The notes beneath the pieces were generated by a model. It ran no database searches. It was not told the DNA's origin and worked only from the letters and a program-made list of their open reading frames with translations. Below, piece by piece: positions 54,502-64,000 of a DNA stretch of 64,000 nt (its first letter is position 1; every line of letters begins with the position of its first letter). The DNA is taken from assembly GCA_026004875.1 (NCBI GenBank), contig BPJZ01000004.1, positions 95,264 through 159,263 of the forward strand, in the 5' to 3' direction. Made by a program: the position numbers and the translations under genes. The DNA comes from Candidatus Poribacteria bacterium. Its GTDB lineage: Bacteria; Poribacteria; WGA-4E; GCA-2687025.

Positions 54502-55959
54502 ATGTCCTTTTCTAAGAACGCGCTTATGATGACTCCCAGGGAGTCGGGTCCGGAGAGGACGTCGATGAGGAGGAACCCAGGAACCGAGCAGGTTTTCAGC
54601 TGGACGACGCTCTTGATAGGTGCAGCCTTTGTTCTGATCGTTGGGAAAAGCGCCGCTCAAGAAGGGTTTGTCGAACCGTTCTCACCCCAAGGACGGGAGG
54701 CGATCGCCGCGGCGATCCGACAAATGGAATGGGACGGGGTTCAGGTCGGAGTCTGGGTCGAGGACTTCTCCGGACGGCTGTTGTTCATCCATCGGGGGGA
54801 GCAACAGTTTGCGTTGGCCTCCAACACCAAGCTTTTCACGACGGCGGCGGCTCTGTTGGCGCTTCCGGCGGACTTCCGTTGGCACACCTCGGCCTATTTT
54901 GACGCTCAAAACCGGCTTTGGCTCGTAGGAGGCGGGGACGCCACCTTCCACATCCTGGAAGGGCTCTCCTATCCAGACCTGTTTCTGGACCGGGTTGCCG
55001 AGCGCCTGAAGCAAAAAGGGATTCGGGAGGTTCGAGAGCTGATCCTTGATCCGTGGTACTTCGACGCTGAGTTTCAGCACCCCGACTGGCCACAGGATCA
55101 GCTTCGCCGCCGATATGCGGCCCCGATCTGTGGTCTCCCTTACGGGCGAGGGTTGGTCCGCATGCGGGTCAACGGTTCCACGATCTACGCAGCCACCTCC
55201 GACCCGGTGGGGGTAGCGCTTCGATTTTTGGAGCACGGTCTCCGTCGGCGGGGGATCGCTGTGCCTCGCTCACGAATTGCCCAGGAGGGGAGTCCTCATC
55301 CCAAGGAAGAGCAACTTCTTTACCGCCAGCCGTCCCCCTGGTCGCTGGAGCAGGTGGTCTTGGAGATTAACGCGGAGAGCGACAACTACCTGGCCGATCA
55401 CCTGTTGAAGACCTTGGGAGCGGAGCTTTTCGGTCAGGGGTCCTTCTCCGGCGGGGTCCGCGCGATCGTCCGGACGCTGGGTCGATTCGGGCTTCCGATG
55501 GAGCGAGTACAACTCCTGGACGGCTCCGGCCTGGCTCGACGGGAAGGGGGCGGAAATCTGGCCTCGCCCTCCGTGGTAGTCGGGCTGTTGGTAACGATGG
55601 CCCGACTCCCTCAGGGAGAGGCCTTTGTGCGCTCGCTGGCCGTTGGGGGAGTTCGGGGCACGCTGAAAAACCGGTTCTCGGAGCCGCCCCTTCGGGGGCG
55701 GGTTCTTGCCAAGACCGGCTGGATCAACGGTAGTGTTGCCCTCTCCGGCTACCTGATCGGCCCGGACGACCAGGCGGTAGCCTTCTCCATCCTGACGACA
55801 TACACCCGGACCGACTCGGAGGCCTTCCGAGCTCAGATTTACCGATTTCAGGAGGAGCTACTCGCCCACATCTGGCAGCTCCTTGAGGAGGCCGATCCGG
55901 CGAGCACTCCGCCAGCGGTTGCCCAGGCGGCCCACCTTGTTGAGGAGGAACCGGAATAG
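54502..55959 (+). CDS. dacB: D-alanyl-D-alanine carboxypeptidase/endopeptidase (PBP4, peptidase S13)
   Basis: FALASNTKLFTTAAALLAL (SxxK), ESDNYLADHLLKTLG (SxN), RVLAKTGWINGSVALSGYL (KTG). ATG at 54565 is an alternative start. Confidence 0.93.
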   Translation: MSFSKNALMMTPRESGPERTSMRRNPGTEQVFSWTTLLIGAAFVLIVGKSAAQEGFVEPFSPQGREAIAAAIRQMEWDGVQVGVWVEDFSGRLLFIHRGEQQFALASNTKLFTTAAALLALPADFRWHTSAYFDAQNRLWLVGGGDATFHILEGLSYPDLFLDRVAERLKQKGIREVRELILDPWYFDAEFQHPDWPQDQLRRRYAAPICGLPYGRGLVRMRVNGSTIYAATSDPVGVALRFLEHGLRRRGIAVPRSRIAQEGSPHPKEEQLLYRQPSPWSLEQVVLEINAESDNYLADHLLKTLGAELFGQGSFSGGVRAIVRTLGRFGLPMERVQLLDGSGLARREGGGNLASPSVVVGLLVTMARLPQGEAFVRSLAVGGVRGTLKNRFSEPPLRGRVLAKTGWINGSVALSGYLIGPDDQAVAFSILTTYTRTDSEAFRAQIYRFQEELLAHIWQLLEEADPASTPPAVAQAAHLVEEEPE

Positions 55960-55972
55960 CCCCGGGCGCGAG

Positions 55973-56743
55973 CTAGCTCCCCTCAGCCCCCTTGCCCCGG
56001 GCAAAAGGACGGCCCGGATACCGAGCGTTCGGCGGCTCCAGGATCGCCCGCTGTCGCTCAGTGAGGTCCGGATAGGCGTCGGGATCAAAGTATCGCGCCG
56101 ACCAGGAGAGCGGATGGGGGCTGTACTTAAAGAAGAGCGTCCTCCGTTCCTGCTTTCCTTTCCAAGGCAGTGTTCCATGAGTCAGCGCCTCGGTGAAAAT
56201 AATCGCCGTCCCCGCTGGTCCGGTGACAAAGTCGGTGCGCGGGTGGGCGTTCTCCAGCTCCCGCCATTCATCCGGAAAGGGGAAGTTACTCTTGTGACTC
56301 CCCGGAATACACCCAAAGCCTCCGTCGCCGGGGTGGACATCGTGCAGGTTATACGCCACGACGGTCAAACCGTTGTACATCCGTCCTCGATGGAAGTGAT
56401 AGTACTGGGCTGGGTCGAACGGCGTTCCGCCGCCGTGGAGCCGAGTGCCGATCGGTCCCTTTCCGGCCCGGATGACGTCCAGATAAACATGGTCCAGCCG
56501 GAAGTGGGGTCCTAGCAGCTCCTCCAGATACGGGACGACTCGGGGGTTGTCGATGAGGTCCCGGAAGGGCTTGCCCCAATCAAGCAACCCGCCGAAGCGA
56601 TGGGTGCGCATCTCCGGCGGGCACTCCTCAGCGATCTTCCGATCCACGTACTCGTTGAGCACCTGGAGCTGCTCCGCCGAAAGAGCGTTCGGGACGGTCA
56701 GGTACCCCTGGAGGTCGAAGAGATATCGTTCCTGATCGGTCAT
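55973..56743 (-). CDS. Phytanoyl-CoA dioxygenase (PhyH) family protein
   Basis: MTDQERYLFDLQGYLTVPNALSAEQL...RLHGGGTPFDPAQYYHFHRGRMYNGLTVVAYNLHDVHPGDGGFGCIPGSHKSNF...ALTHGTLPWKG. Confidence 0.92.
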   Translation of the reverse strand: MTDQERYLFDLQGYLTVPNALSAEQLQVLNEYVDRKIAEECPPEMRTHRFGGLLDWGKPFRDLIDNPRVVPYLEELLGPHFRLDHVYLDVIRAGKGPIGTRLHGGGTPFDPAQYYHFHRGRMYNGLTVVAYNLHDVHPGDGGFGCIPGSHKSNFPFPDEWRELENAHPRTDFVTGPAGTAIIFTEALTHGTLPWKGKQERRTLFFKYSPHPLSWSARYFDPDAYPDLTERQRAILEPPNARYPGRPFARGKGAEGS

Positions 56744-56778
56744 GGGCGCATCTCCTTCTGAATCAAAGCGAAAGGAAC

Positions 56779-57768
56779 TCAAACGGTCGGCACACGGATG
56801 GGGCGTCCTTCTCGTGCCGACTGATTCGCGGCGAGAGTGACCGCACAGGTGCGCAACCCGTCCGCATAATCGGACTGGATGAGCTCTGGTCGATTCGTTC
56901 GAATGGCCTCAATAAAGGCGTGATCAATGGACTCCGGAAGCTGAACAGTCGGCGGATCGACGGTGGCTGCCCCCTCCGGAGCGATGAGGGGCGGCTGGTT
57001 CCCCTGATGCCGAACCCGGAGGTGTCCTTCAACGATGAACTCGATCCGGGAGCCGCCCCCTCCGTGGATCAGCGCCGAAGAGGTGGTAATATATCCGATC
57101 GCTCCGCTGGCGAACTCCAGGATCACCACTTCAGCGTCGGGGATCGTGTGGTTCTCTTGATCCACGTTGATGCGAAGGGCCTCTTTCTTATAGACCTCGG
57201 CGATCTCTCCAGCGAAGAAGCGAAGCAGGTCCAACTGATGGGTCGCCTGCTCGTGGAGCATTCCGCCGGACTTCTCCATGACGCGCCACCAATGGTGGGG
57301 GCCTCCGGCGATTCCTCCCCACCGCTCGGCGACGGCCATCCCGATGGTGCGCTGGACGAGAAAGTCGCGCAACGCATGGTTCCAGGGCTGATAACGCGAC
57401 TGATAACCAACCGAAGAGAGGACGCCGGCCTTCTCGATCGCCTCTTTGGTGCGAATTCCTAGCTCCAGGTCCATCACGACGGGCTTTTCAACGAAGATAT
57501 GGATTCCCCGCTCGACGGCGGCGATCTCCGCTCCCTCGTGCGCAAAGGGGGGCAAGGAGAAGTAACAGACCTCCATCTCGACCTCGTCCATCATCCGGCG
57601 CCAGTCGGTATAAGGCCGTCCGCCAAACTGTTCCGCGGCCGCTCGCGCTCGCTCCTCGACCACATCGCAGCAGGCGACGATCGAAACCCCTTCGATGGTG
57701 CTCAGACGCCGAAGATGTCCTTGAGCGTTTCCACCGGTGCCCACATACCCAACGCGCAACTGCTGCAT
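56779..57768 (-). CDS. Gfo/Idh/MocA family oxidoreductase
   Basis: LRVGYVGTGGNAQGHLRRL...VACCDVVEERARAAAEQFGG...IFVEKPVVMDLELG. Confidence 0.92.
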   Translation of the reverse strand: MQQLRVGYVGTGGNAQGHLRRLSTIEGVSIVACCDVVEERARAAAEQFGGRPYTDWRRMMDEVEMEVCYFSLPPFAHEGAEIAAVERGIHIFVEKPVVMDLELGIRTKEAIEKAGVLSSVGYQSRYQPWNHALRDFLVQRTIGMAVAERWGGIAGGPHHWWRVMEKSGGMLHEQATHQLDLLRFFAGEIAEVYKKEALRINVDQENHTIPDAEVVILEFASGAIGYITTSSALIHGGGGSRIEFIVEGHLRVRHQGNQPPLIAPEGAATVDPPTVQLPESIDHAFIEAIRTNRPELIQSDYADGLRTCAVTLAANQSAREGRPIRVPTV

Positions 57769-57863
57769 CGTCTCTCTCCTTTCCTCGACGGGTGGGGCGG
57801 TACTCTAAGCAGCGACCGCCGAGCTGTCAAGTGGAGAGAACGGATCGAAGATCGGCAAGGCTT

Positions 57864-58562
57864 TCAGTCCCAAAAGCGATAACGGAGGATCTGTCCGACC
57901 GTGGCGAAGGCGTCTTTCCAGCCGATCTTCTTGCCCTGTTTCCAGCTTCGCGGTTGGTAGCGGATCGGCACCTCGACAATCCGGGCACCGCGACGGGCAA
58001 GCTTGGCGGTGATCTCCGGTTCAAAACCGAACCGATCGCTCCGAAGCGGAATGGAGCGGAGCAGCTCCGTGGGGATCAGCTTGTAGCAGGTCTCCATGTC
58101 GGTCAGACGAAGGCCGTTGACGCAGTTAGAAAGGAGGGTCAGCGCCCGATTTCCCAAGTAGTGAATCCAGACCGTCTGGCGACCGGTCAAGAACCGAGAG
58201 CCGTAAACCACCTCGGCCTCACCGCTTTGAATCGGCTCCAACAGACGGGGATAGTCGGCAGGATCGTACTCCAGATCGGCATCTTGAACGAGGATCAGAT
58301 CGCCGGAGGCCAGCGCAAATCCGGTGCGGAGGGCCGCGCCTTTTCCCCGATTTCGGGGATGGTAGGCGATCCGGACGTTTGGAGGGGCCGCCTTCTCCAG
58401 CTCCTGGAGGAGCTCTCGCGTCCCGTCTGTGGAGGCGTCATCCACAATCACGACCTCCTTTTCGATCCCGATCTCTACCTCCTGGACGCGCTGGAGGACC
58501 TTCGGGAGGGTCTCCCGTTCGTTGTAAACGGGGATGATCACGCTGAGCTTCCGGTACCGCAT
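57864..58562 (-). CDS. Glycosyltransferase family 2 (dolichyl/polyprenyl-phosphate mannosyltransferase-like)
   Basis: LSVIIPVYNERETLPKVLQRV, VIVDDASTDGTRELL, LVQDADLEYDPADYPRLLEPI, VYGSRFL. Confidence 0.92.
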   Translation of the reverse strand: MRYRKLSVIIPVYNERETLPKVLQRVQEVEIGIEKEVVIVDDASTDGTRELLQELEKAAPPNVRIAYHPRNRGKGAALRTGFALASGDLILVQDADLEYDPADYPRLLEPIQSGEAEVVYGSRFLTGRQTVWIHYLGNRALTLLSNCVNGLRLTDMETCYKLIPTELLRSIPLRSDRFGFEPEITAKLARRGARIVEVPIRYQPRSWKQGKKIGWKDAFATVGQILRYRFWD

Positions 58563-58659
58563 CGGACCCTGGGCCTGTCTTCTTCTACCACCGCGACGGG
58601 AGGCCTGCAGGGCTACGGTAGCACGGCGGCCCTCTGGCGGCAATCGCTTCAAAAGGGGA

Positions 58660-59700
58660 TCAGGAGACCGGGTAAAGGATCGCTTTGACCGCCTCTCGCT
58701 CCTCGGCGGCCTCAAAGGCGCGCTCCCACTGGGTCAGCGGCATCCGATGGGTAATCATGGGTTCGATCTGAACGGCACCCTTCGCCAGCAGCTCCAGGAC
58801 GTGCTCCCAGGTACGCCAGGTGTGGCTGTAGGAGCCCTGAACCCGGACCGCCTTGGCGACGATGGGGTCTAAGCTCAGGTTAAGAGGGTTTCGGTTCCAG
58901 GCGATCTTAGTGATCTGCCCGTTTCGGCGGACGATCTCCATAGCGGTGGCGAAGGCCGCATTTGCGCCGGCGGCGTCCACGACCAGATCGGCGCCGCGCC
59001 CACGCGTTCGCTCGGCGATGTAGCGGGCGACGCTGTGCCGCTCGGCGTTCAGGACAGCATCAAAACCGATCTGCTCAGCGACGGCCAGCCGCTTCCGGTC
59101 CACCGAAAGGCCGACGACCACCACCCGCGCCCCGGCGATCTTGGCCACCTGAGCCGCAAACAGACCGATCGGCCCAGGTCCCAGCACAACCACCCAATCT
59201 CCAGGGAGGACCGTGCTCTTCACACACAGGGCGTTATACCCCACGGCGATCGGCTCGGTAAGCGCGGCGTGCTCAAAAGGAACGCCCTCCGGAATTCGAT
59301 GGAGACAGCGCACCGGCACCCGCACATACCGTGTAAAGGCGCCGTCTACTCCGTAGCCGAAGCCCAAGCGCTCCGGACAAACGTTGTACTCGCCGCTTCG
59401 GCAGAACTCACAGACCCCGCAGACGACCGCTGCCGTTTCGCTGACCACCCGATCTCCCGTCTGGAACCCCTCGACGCCCTCCCCGACCGCGTGCACAACA
59501 CCACAAAACTCGTGGCCGAGGATCACCGGCACGTTGATCGGATAATCGATCTTGCTCCTCCAGAACTCCACGTCGCTGCCGCAGACGCCGGCGGCCCTGA
59601 CCTCAAGGATCACCTCCCCGGGCCCAGGAGCGCCCGGCTCGGGCACCTCGCGAAGCTCTACCTCTCGATCGCCAAGCCCGTACTTGACTACCGCTTTCAT
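58660..59700 (-). CDS. Zinc-dependent alcohol/polyol dehydrogenase (MDR family)
   Basis: AGVCGSDVEFW, VILGHEFCGVVHAVGEGV, structural-zinc C-x2-C-x2-C-x7-C (CGVCEFCRSGEYNVC), VVLGPGPIGLFAAQVAK. Confidence 0.92.
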   Translation of the reverse strand: MKAVVKYGLGDREVELREVPEPGAPGPGEVILEVRAAGVCGSDVEFWRSKIDYPINVPVILGHEFCGVVHAVGEGVEGFQTGDRVVSETAAVVCGVCEFCRSGEYNVCPERLGFGYGVDGAFTRYVRVPVRCLHRIPEGVPFEHAALTEPIAVGYNALCVKSTVLPGDWVVVLGPGPIGLFAAQVAKIAGARVVVVGLSVDRKRLAVAEQIGFDAVLNAERHSVARYIAERTRGRGADLVVDAAGANAAFATAMEIVRRNGQITKIAWNRNPLNLSLDPIVAKAVRVQGSYSHTWRTWEHVLELLAKGAVQIEPMITHRMPLTQWERAFEAAEEREAVKAILYPVS

Positions 59701-59704
59701 GGTC

Positions 59705-60556
59705 TCAATCCTGCCCCTGGACCGTCTCTTCAGAGGCGCTCAACCGTCGGACGACCGCCGTCGGCGGGAAGCGGTGAGCAAACGTCGCCTCGCTGAGCGG
59801 AAGGTTCACCTCGGGATCGATGGCGTGAAGCCGGAGCCGCACTCCCTCAGCAGGTCGCTCGATCTCTACGTCGAGAGGAAAGAGAATTCCGCCCAGATCG
59901 CGATAGTTCCAGAAGCGCACTCGCTGAACGATCCGTTCCTGTGCGTCGCGGAGGACCCAGAAATCGACGATCGGCTCACCCTGCTGCCAGCCGACTTGGA
60001 CCTCCTCCCGTCCGCCCTCTTCCGTTGGTCGAACTACTCGAACGGCCCGATTCTCCCGACGAACGGTCGCGTCGTCAAGTCCCCCCTCCAAGAACGGGTT
60101 CGCCAGAAGCGCCCGCTGGACGTCTGTGATCCGAACGCTCACGCGGAACTCCTCTTGAAGCACCCGATCCACCAGCGGGCCGAGAAACCCCTTTCCTGCC
60201 CGGATGTCCAGGTAGGAAAGCTGTCCTTGAGAGGCCCGGATCACCACCACCGGCGCCCCCATCGGATCCAGAACGTCCAGTCGAAGCCGATCCGGCTTCT
60301 GGAAATAGAGGACGGCTCGGGCCTCGTTCGCTTCGCCGTGCTCCTGAACTTGGAGGGTTACCTGAGCTCGAAGGGAATCCAGCAACGCCGAACGGATCCG
60401 TAGCTCGCTGAGGACCTCCGTCTCGAACCGCTCCCAGGGGAACGGCTCTAACCGGGCGCGCCCTCCGCAGCCCAGGGACCAAAGCAGGACCGTCAACGCC
60501 CCCAGCCACCCTATCGCGAGGATGCCGGCTCGACCTGGATGCGTCGTATCTTCCAT
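59705..60556 (-). CDS. Outer-membrane lipoprotein, LolB/DUF4292-like
   Basis: Lipobox LLWSLGCGG; RAVLYFQKPDRLRLDVLDPMGAPVVVIRASQGQLSYLD. Confidence 0.65.
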   Translation of the reverse strand: MEDTTHPGRAGILAIGWLGALTVLLWSLGCGGRARLEPFPWERFETEVLSELRIRSALLDSLRAQVTLQVQEHGEANEARAVLYFQKPDRLRLDVLDPMGAPVVVIRASQGQLSYLDIRAGKGFLGPLVDRVLQEEFRVSVRITDVQRALLANPFLEGGLDDATVRRENRAVRVVRPTEEGGREEVQVGWQQGEPIVDFWVLRDAQERIVQRVRFWNYRDLGGILFPLDVEIERPAEGVRLRLHAIDPEVNLPLSEATFAHRFPPTAVVRRLSASEETVQGQD

Positions 60557-61716
60557 TCCTTCCCTCTTCGCACCAGTTCAAATCGGAGCTCCCCCCGTCC
60601 CACCTGCCGGACGTAGGGACTCAACCGCACCTCAAAGCGCCCGGTCACACTTGCCGCCGTTTCGCTCAGCTCCTGGATCGCCACGTCGTAAAGGCGATAC
60701 TGAAAGTCGGGGAATTCGTTGAACGTTCGCACCAACTGATCCAAGAACGCCTGACGATCCATTTCGTCGATCTGGAAGGCTTCGTCGAGCGTGTCCAGCA
60801 AGGCGGACAGGTCCCGCTCCGCGTAGGCGAGGGCATACCGGGCAACAACCTCCAGGACCTGCTCCGGCTGTGGTGTGGCCGACGCCGGCTCTTCTGCCGT
60901 GGGAAGCGGCGCTGCCTGGCCAGGAAGGTGCTGCGCCGCGACGCTTGCGATCGCATCCCCCTCCTCCCGTTGGCCGTAGACCTCCACTTCGACAAGCCGG
61001 ATCGTCCCTCGAACGTACTCCTCTCGCCGACCCATCACCGTGAACGACTGCTCGGGACGGGTGTCGTTAGTCCACCGAATCGCGATCCGCAACAGGTCGG
61101 TACGAACGGGATGAAACCGCACGTCTAAAACGGCTCGGACGTTCTCTGTCGCCGTGTTGTCTCGCGATCGTGTCCCTTCCACCGGGACGACGTTCATCCA
61201 GCGCTGAGTCGGCTCGTCCCAGTACTGAACGAGCACGTCTCGAACGCCGAACCGGCTGGCCGGCATCTCCGGCGTGTCCACCGAATAGAGCGTGACGCCG
61301 TGGACGACACGCGGCCGCTCGAAGGCAAAGAGCACCCATCCCAACGCGGCGAACTCCTTGCCCTGCCGGTAGTTCCGCCGGAGTCCCAACCATTCGATCG
61401 GCTCGCCGGCCGCGTCCGCGTCGGTGGTCGGATCGAAGTACCGGTTGCGGAGCATCGGGCCGTCAAAGACAAGCTCCCAGCCGGCCCCTCGCTCCCAACG
61501 CTCGACCCTTCGCACTCCGTCCACCAGCGCGATCGGCGGAAAGTCGGCGACGGCGCTAGGAACGATCAGGCGGGTTCCCGTCAACCGGGCTAAGTTGATC
61601 TCTTCAGCGCTGACCGGACGAGAGGGTGGCTCCCGAGGAGGGGACGGAACCCCTGCGCAGGCGCACATCAACGCGCCCATTCCCACCAGCCAACTCCAGA
61701 GGATTCCACCTCTCAT
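60511..61716 (-). CDS. Lipoprotein with predicted discoidin-like domain and C-terminal NTF2/SnoaL-like domain
   Basis: Lipobox MGALMCACAG; FERPRVVHGVTLYSVDTPEMPASRFGVRDVLVQYWDEPTQRWMNV; C-term VVARYALAYAERDLSALLDTLDEAFQIDEMDRQAFLDQL. Confidence 0.55.
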   Translation of the reverse strand: MRGGILWSWLVGMGALMCACAGVPSPPREPPSRPVSAEEINLARLTGTRLIVPSAVADFPPIALVDGVRRVERWERGAGWELVFDGPMLRNRYFDPTTDADAAGEPIEWLGLRRNYRQGKEFAALGWVLFAFERPRVVHGVTLYSVDTPEMPASRFGVRDVLVQYWDEPTQRWMNVVPVEGTRSRDNTATENVRAVLDVRFHPVRTDLLRIAIRWTNDTRPEQSFTVMGRREEYVRGTIRLVEVEVYGQREEGDAIASVAAQHLPGQAAPLPTAEEPASATPQPEQVLEVVARYALAYAERDLSALLDTLDEAFQIDEMDRQAFLDQLVRTFNEFPDFQYRLYDVAIQELSETAASVTGRFEVRLSPYVRQVGRGELRFELVRRGKEWKIRRIQVEPASSR

Positions 61717-61783
61717 GATCCGCCCTGAAAAGTGGCCGTAGCGCTCTCGCTCACGACGACCGGAACGCTTCTGGAACGGCGGG

Positions 61784-63743
61784 CTAATCCAACCGGATGA
61801 CCAGATTTGTGACGTCGTCTCCGTCGTACTCTTTCCCCCCGATGACCATGTGCGTGTCGAAGAAGACGCAGAAGTTCCGAGCCTCCTTCAAGAGCGCATC
61901 GATGATCTGTTGGGGAGTGTCGTCTTTGTGGTCGAGGAGGAACTGCTGCAAGCGCACGTCGCCAAACTCGGTGCTGCGGTCCACCTCGGTCGCCCCCGGC
62001 GGGCAGTACGGCGCCTCGATGATCCCGTCGGAGTAGCAAACCAGCAGATCGCGGGGCTCGTAGGTGATCGTCTCGGAGATGTACTGAGCGCCCTTCTGGA
62101 CGCCCAGCTGAAAGGTCTGCGAGGAGAGCGGGACGAACTCGTCCGTCCGGACGTGAAGGAGGTACGGATGGGACTGCTGCCCCGCGTTGGTGTACTCGAT
62201 GGTGCGATTCTTTCGGTCGATCAGAGCGCAGACGAAGGTCATGAAAAGCGTCGCTTCAAAGACTTCACAAATGATGTCGTTAATAGCCGAGGTGATCGCG
62301 ACCACGGAGGGATCGATCCGAGCTTGGGTGAGGGCGGCGCTCTTGGCGATCAACATCAACAGGCCGGCGTTCAGCCCGTGGCCGGTGGAGTCGCCAAACA
62401 GAACGATTAACCGGTCGGGGTCTAGCTCGATAAAGTCGTAATAGTCGCCGCTCACCTCCCGGGCGGCGCTGTAGGAGACGGCAAACTCACAGTTGCCGAA
62501 CTTGGGCAAGGCACGGGGCAGAGCCAACTGCTGGGTCTGCTTGGCCTGCTGAATCTCCCCTTCGACGCGGGCCTTAGCGGCGGCTTCAGCGGCCGCTCGC
62601 TGGGTGGTCTCGCGGAGCCGGTTCTGTTGACGCCGGATCAGGTTTCGCAGAAACGCAAGACCGGCTTCCGGCGAGTCGCGGAACGTGTTTTCGTAGTCCT
62701 CCAGCGTGTAGCTCAACAGGAGTGTCTGGCTGTCGGTGATCAGCGTCGCGCTTCGGGGCGAGCCGTCCAGCAAGGACATCTCTCCGACGATCTCGCCGGC
62801 CTCCAGAACAACGCCAATATCCTGATTGTTCGGCAACACCCGGATGCTACCCTCAAGGATCAGCCACATCCGATCGCCAGGATCGCCCTGCTTGCACAGC
62901 AACGCGCCCGAGGGGGTACCGCTCCCCGCGCATCTTTTTGGCCAGCTCTCGGAGGAAGTGAGCCGGCAGTCCGTCGAAAAGATCGAACTCGTGGAGGTTA
63001 CTGGATGATTCGTTCTGGCGGGTAGCGCACTTCCTCAGGGGTGGCGTAGTCCTCCGGAATCCGGACGGTCCCCTCCTCTTCCTCCTCGGCAAGGGAGGAG
63101 AGCTCTTCTAGTTGGAGCTCCGCTTCCGCTTCCTCTTCGGACTCCTCCTGCGAGGAGACGAACAGGTCGTCTAGGGAGAGGGCCTCATCGCTGCTTTCGC
63201 CGGCCGAGGAGGGGGGCTCTTCTTCCTCAGCGGCGAACAGGTCTTCCAACGAGAGCGCCTCCCCGCTCTCTTTCTCCTCGCCTGCAGGTGCGGCCTTCGC
63301 TTCCGAAAGGGCGGAGGACGTCGTCTCCTCCTCGGTGGCGGTTTCCTCCGCAAGCGGCTCCGGCTGAGCTGGGGCCTCCTCCGAGACCAGCGCCTCTAGG
63401 TCCAGCGCCCCTTCTGCTTGCTCGACGGCCTCTTCCAAGGGGAGCAGTCCGGCGTCGGCCTCGTCATCAAAGGGGGGCAGCCTCCGCGGACTCCTCGCCG
63501 CGCATCTGGTCCCACGCGGCCTCTAACGCCTCCTCCTCTTCGGGAGACTCACGTGCGACCCGGTTCAGCTCTCGGAGCCCCGGCGGGGGAGAGCCTGTCT
63601 CCCGAAGCTGCTCGTAAAGGTGTTTCCGAAGCTGAAGGCGCACGAGAACGGGAAGCTGGCGGGTACTGGGCCGCAAACTGCTCCGGCTGAGTCGCGGCCA
63701 GTTGGACCAACTCTTGGAGGCTCGCGTCGTCCAGACGGTTCAT
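61784..63743 (-). CDS. Acidic N-terminus + cyclic nucleotide-binding domain + SpoIIE/PP2C phosphatase, four +1 frameshifts
   Basis: Reconstructed MNRLDDASLQELVQLAATQPEQFAAQY|RQLPVLVRLQLRKHLYEQLRE...EAAP|FDDEADAGLLPLEEAVEQ...PPERIIQ|NLHEFDLFDGLPAHFLRELAKKMRGERYP|SGALLCKQGDPGDRMWLILEGSIRVLP...VSGDYYDFIELDPDRLIVLFGDSTGHGLNAGLLM...LLVCYSDGIIEA. Confidence 0.75.
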
Positions 63744-64000
63744 CGAATGGCTCGCTTTCTGGGCGGTGTCCTGCGCCGTTGGTCTATTATGGGGTCCCAA
63801 CCGCTCTTGCGTCAACGCCCTTCTCGGAAAGAGAAGAGAACTTCGCCCTCGTTGAAGCCCCCTCAGTCCGGTTGACCGAGAAAAAGACCGCTTTTATTCT
63901 ACGTCGAGAACCGGCGCGTTCAAAAGGGATCGCAAGATGCTCTCTTGGGTTGTCCTGCGTTTTGGAGATGTTTATCCTCTAACCGTCAGCCCACCGTGCG

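Noticed and set aside
62995-63005. Programmed +1 frameshift at CAG-TAA-C (prfB-like)
   Set aside because: Gene is not RF2, has no internal SD/CTTTGAC context, and three further +1 breaks occur in the same gene; error is more likely.
63620-63982. 120-aa plus-strand ORF at window end
   Set aside because: Overlaps the N-terminus of the SpoIIE gene on the opposite strand; no domain, no RBS.

Overview
High-GC, gene-dense bacterial chromosomal window, probably from a poorly characterised Gram-negative lineage (KDO-8-P synthase and Lol-type lipoproteins are present). Gene content (phytanoyl-CoA dioxygenase, CRTAC1/ASPIC FG-GAP protein, sulfatase-modifying-type enzyme, heparinase II/III-like protein, polytopic DUF6785-like protein) resembles Poribacteria-like genomes; that placement is only an inference. 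The core is a nearly complete str-S10-spc-alpha ribosomal supercluster on the minus strand (about 21.6-40.7 kb). Next to it is a translationally coupled pheA-hisC-tyrA-aroA-cmk-plsC operon. Other regions: a glnA-glnB locus with a convincing sigma-54 promoter, a predicted glycophospholipid operon (HAD, CDP-alcohol phosphotransferase, PAP2, sugar epimerase, GT4), four tRNA genes (Gly-CCC, Arg-CCG, Ala-GGC, Met-CAU), and a regulatory protein with an acidic N-terminus, a cNMP-binding domain and a SpoIIE phosphatase domain. The most striking large-scale signal is about 21 reading-frame breaks, including in essential genes (guaA, secY, rplC, fusA). About 20 of them need removal of exactly one extra base, usually in a short homopolymer. 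Insertion-type sequencing or assembly error is the most likely cause, but the directional bias should be checked. I found no CRISPR array, IS element, prophage or obvious defence system. No clearly new system can be proven from sequence alone; the best novelty candidates are an extended L29 protein, structured RNA spacers in the ribosomal cluster, a hairpin-led orphan gene, and the glycolipid operon.
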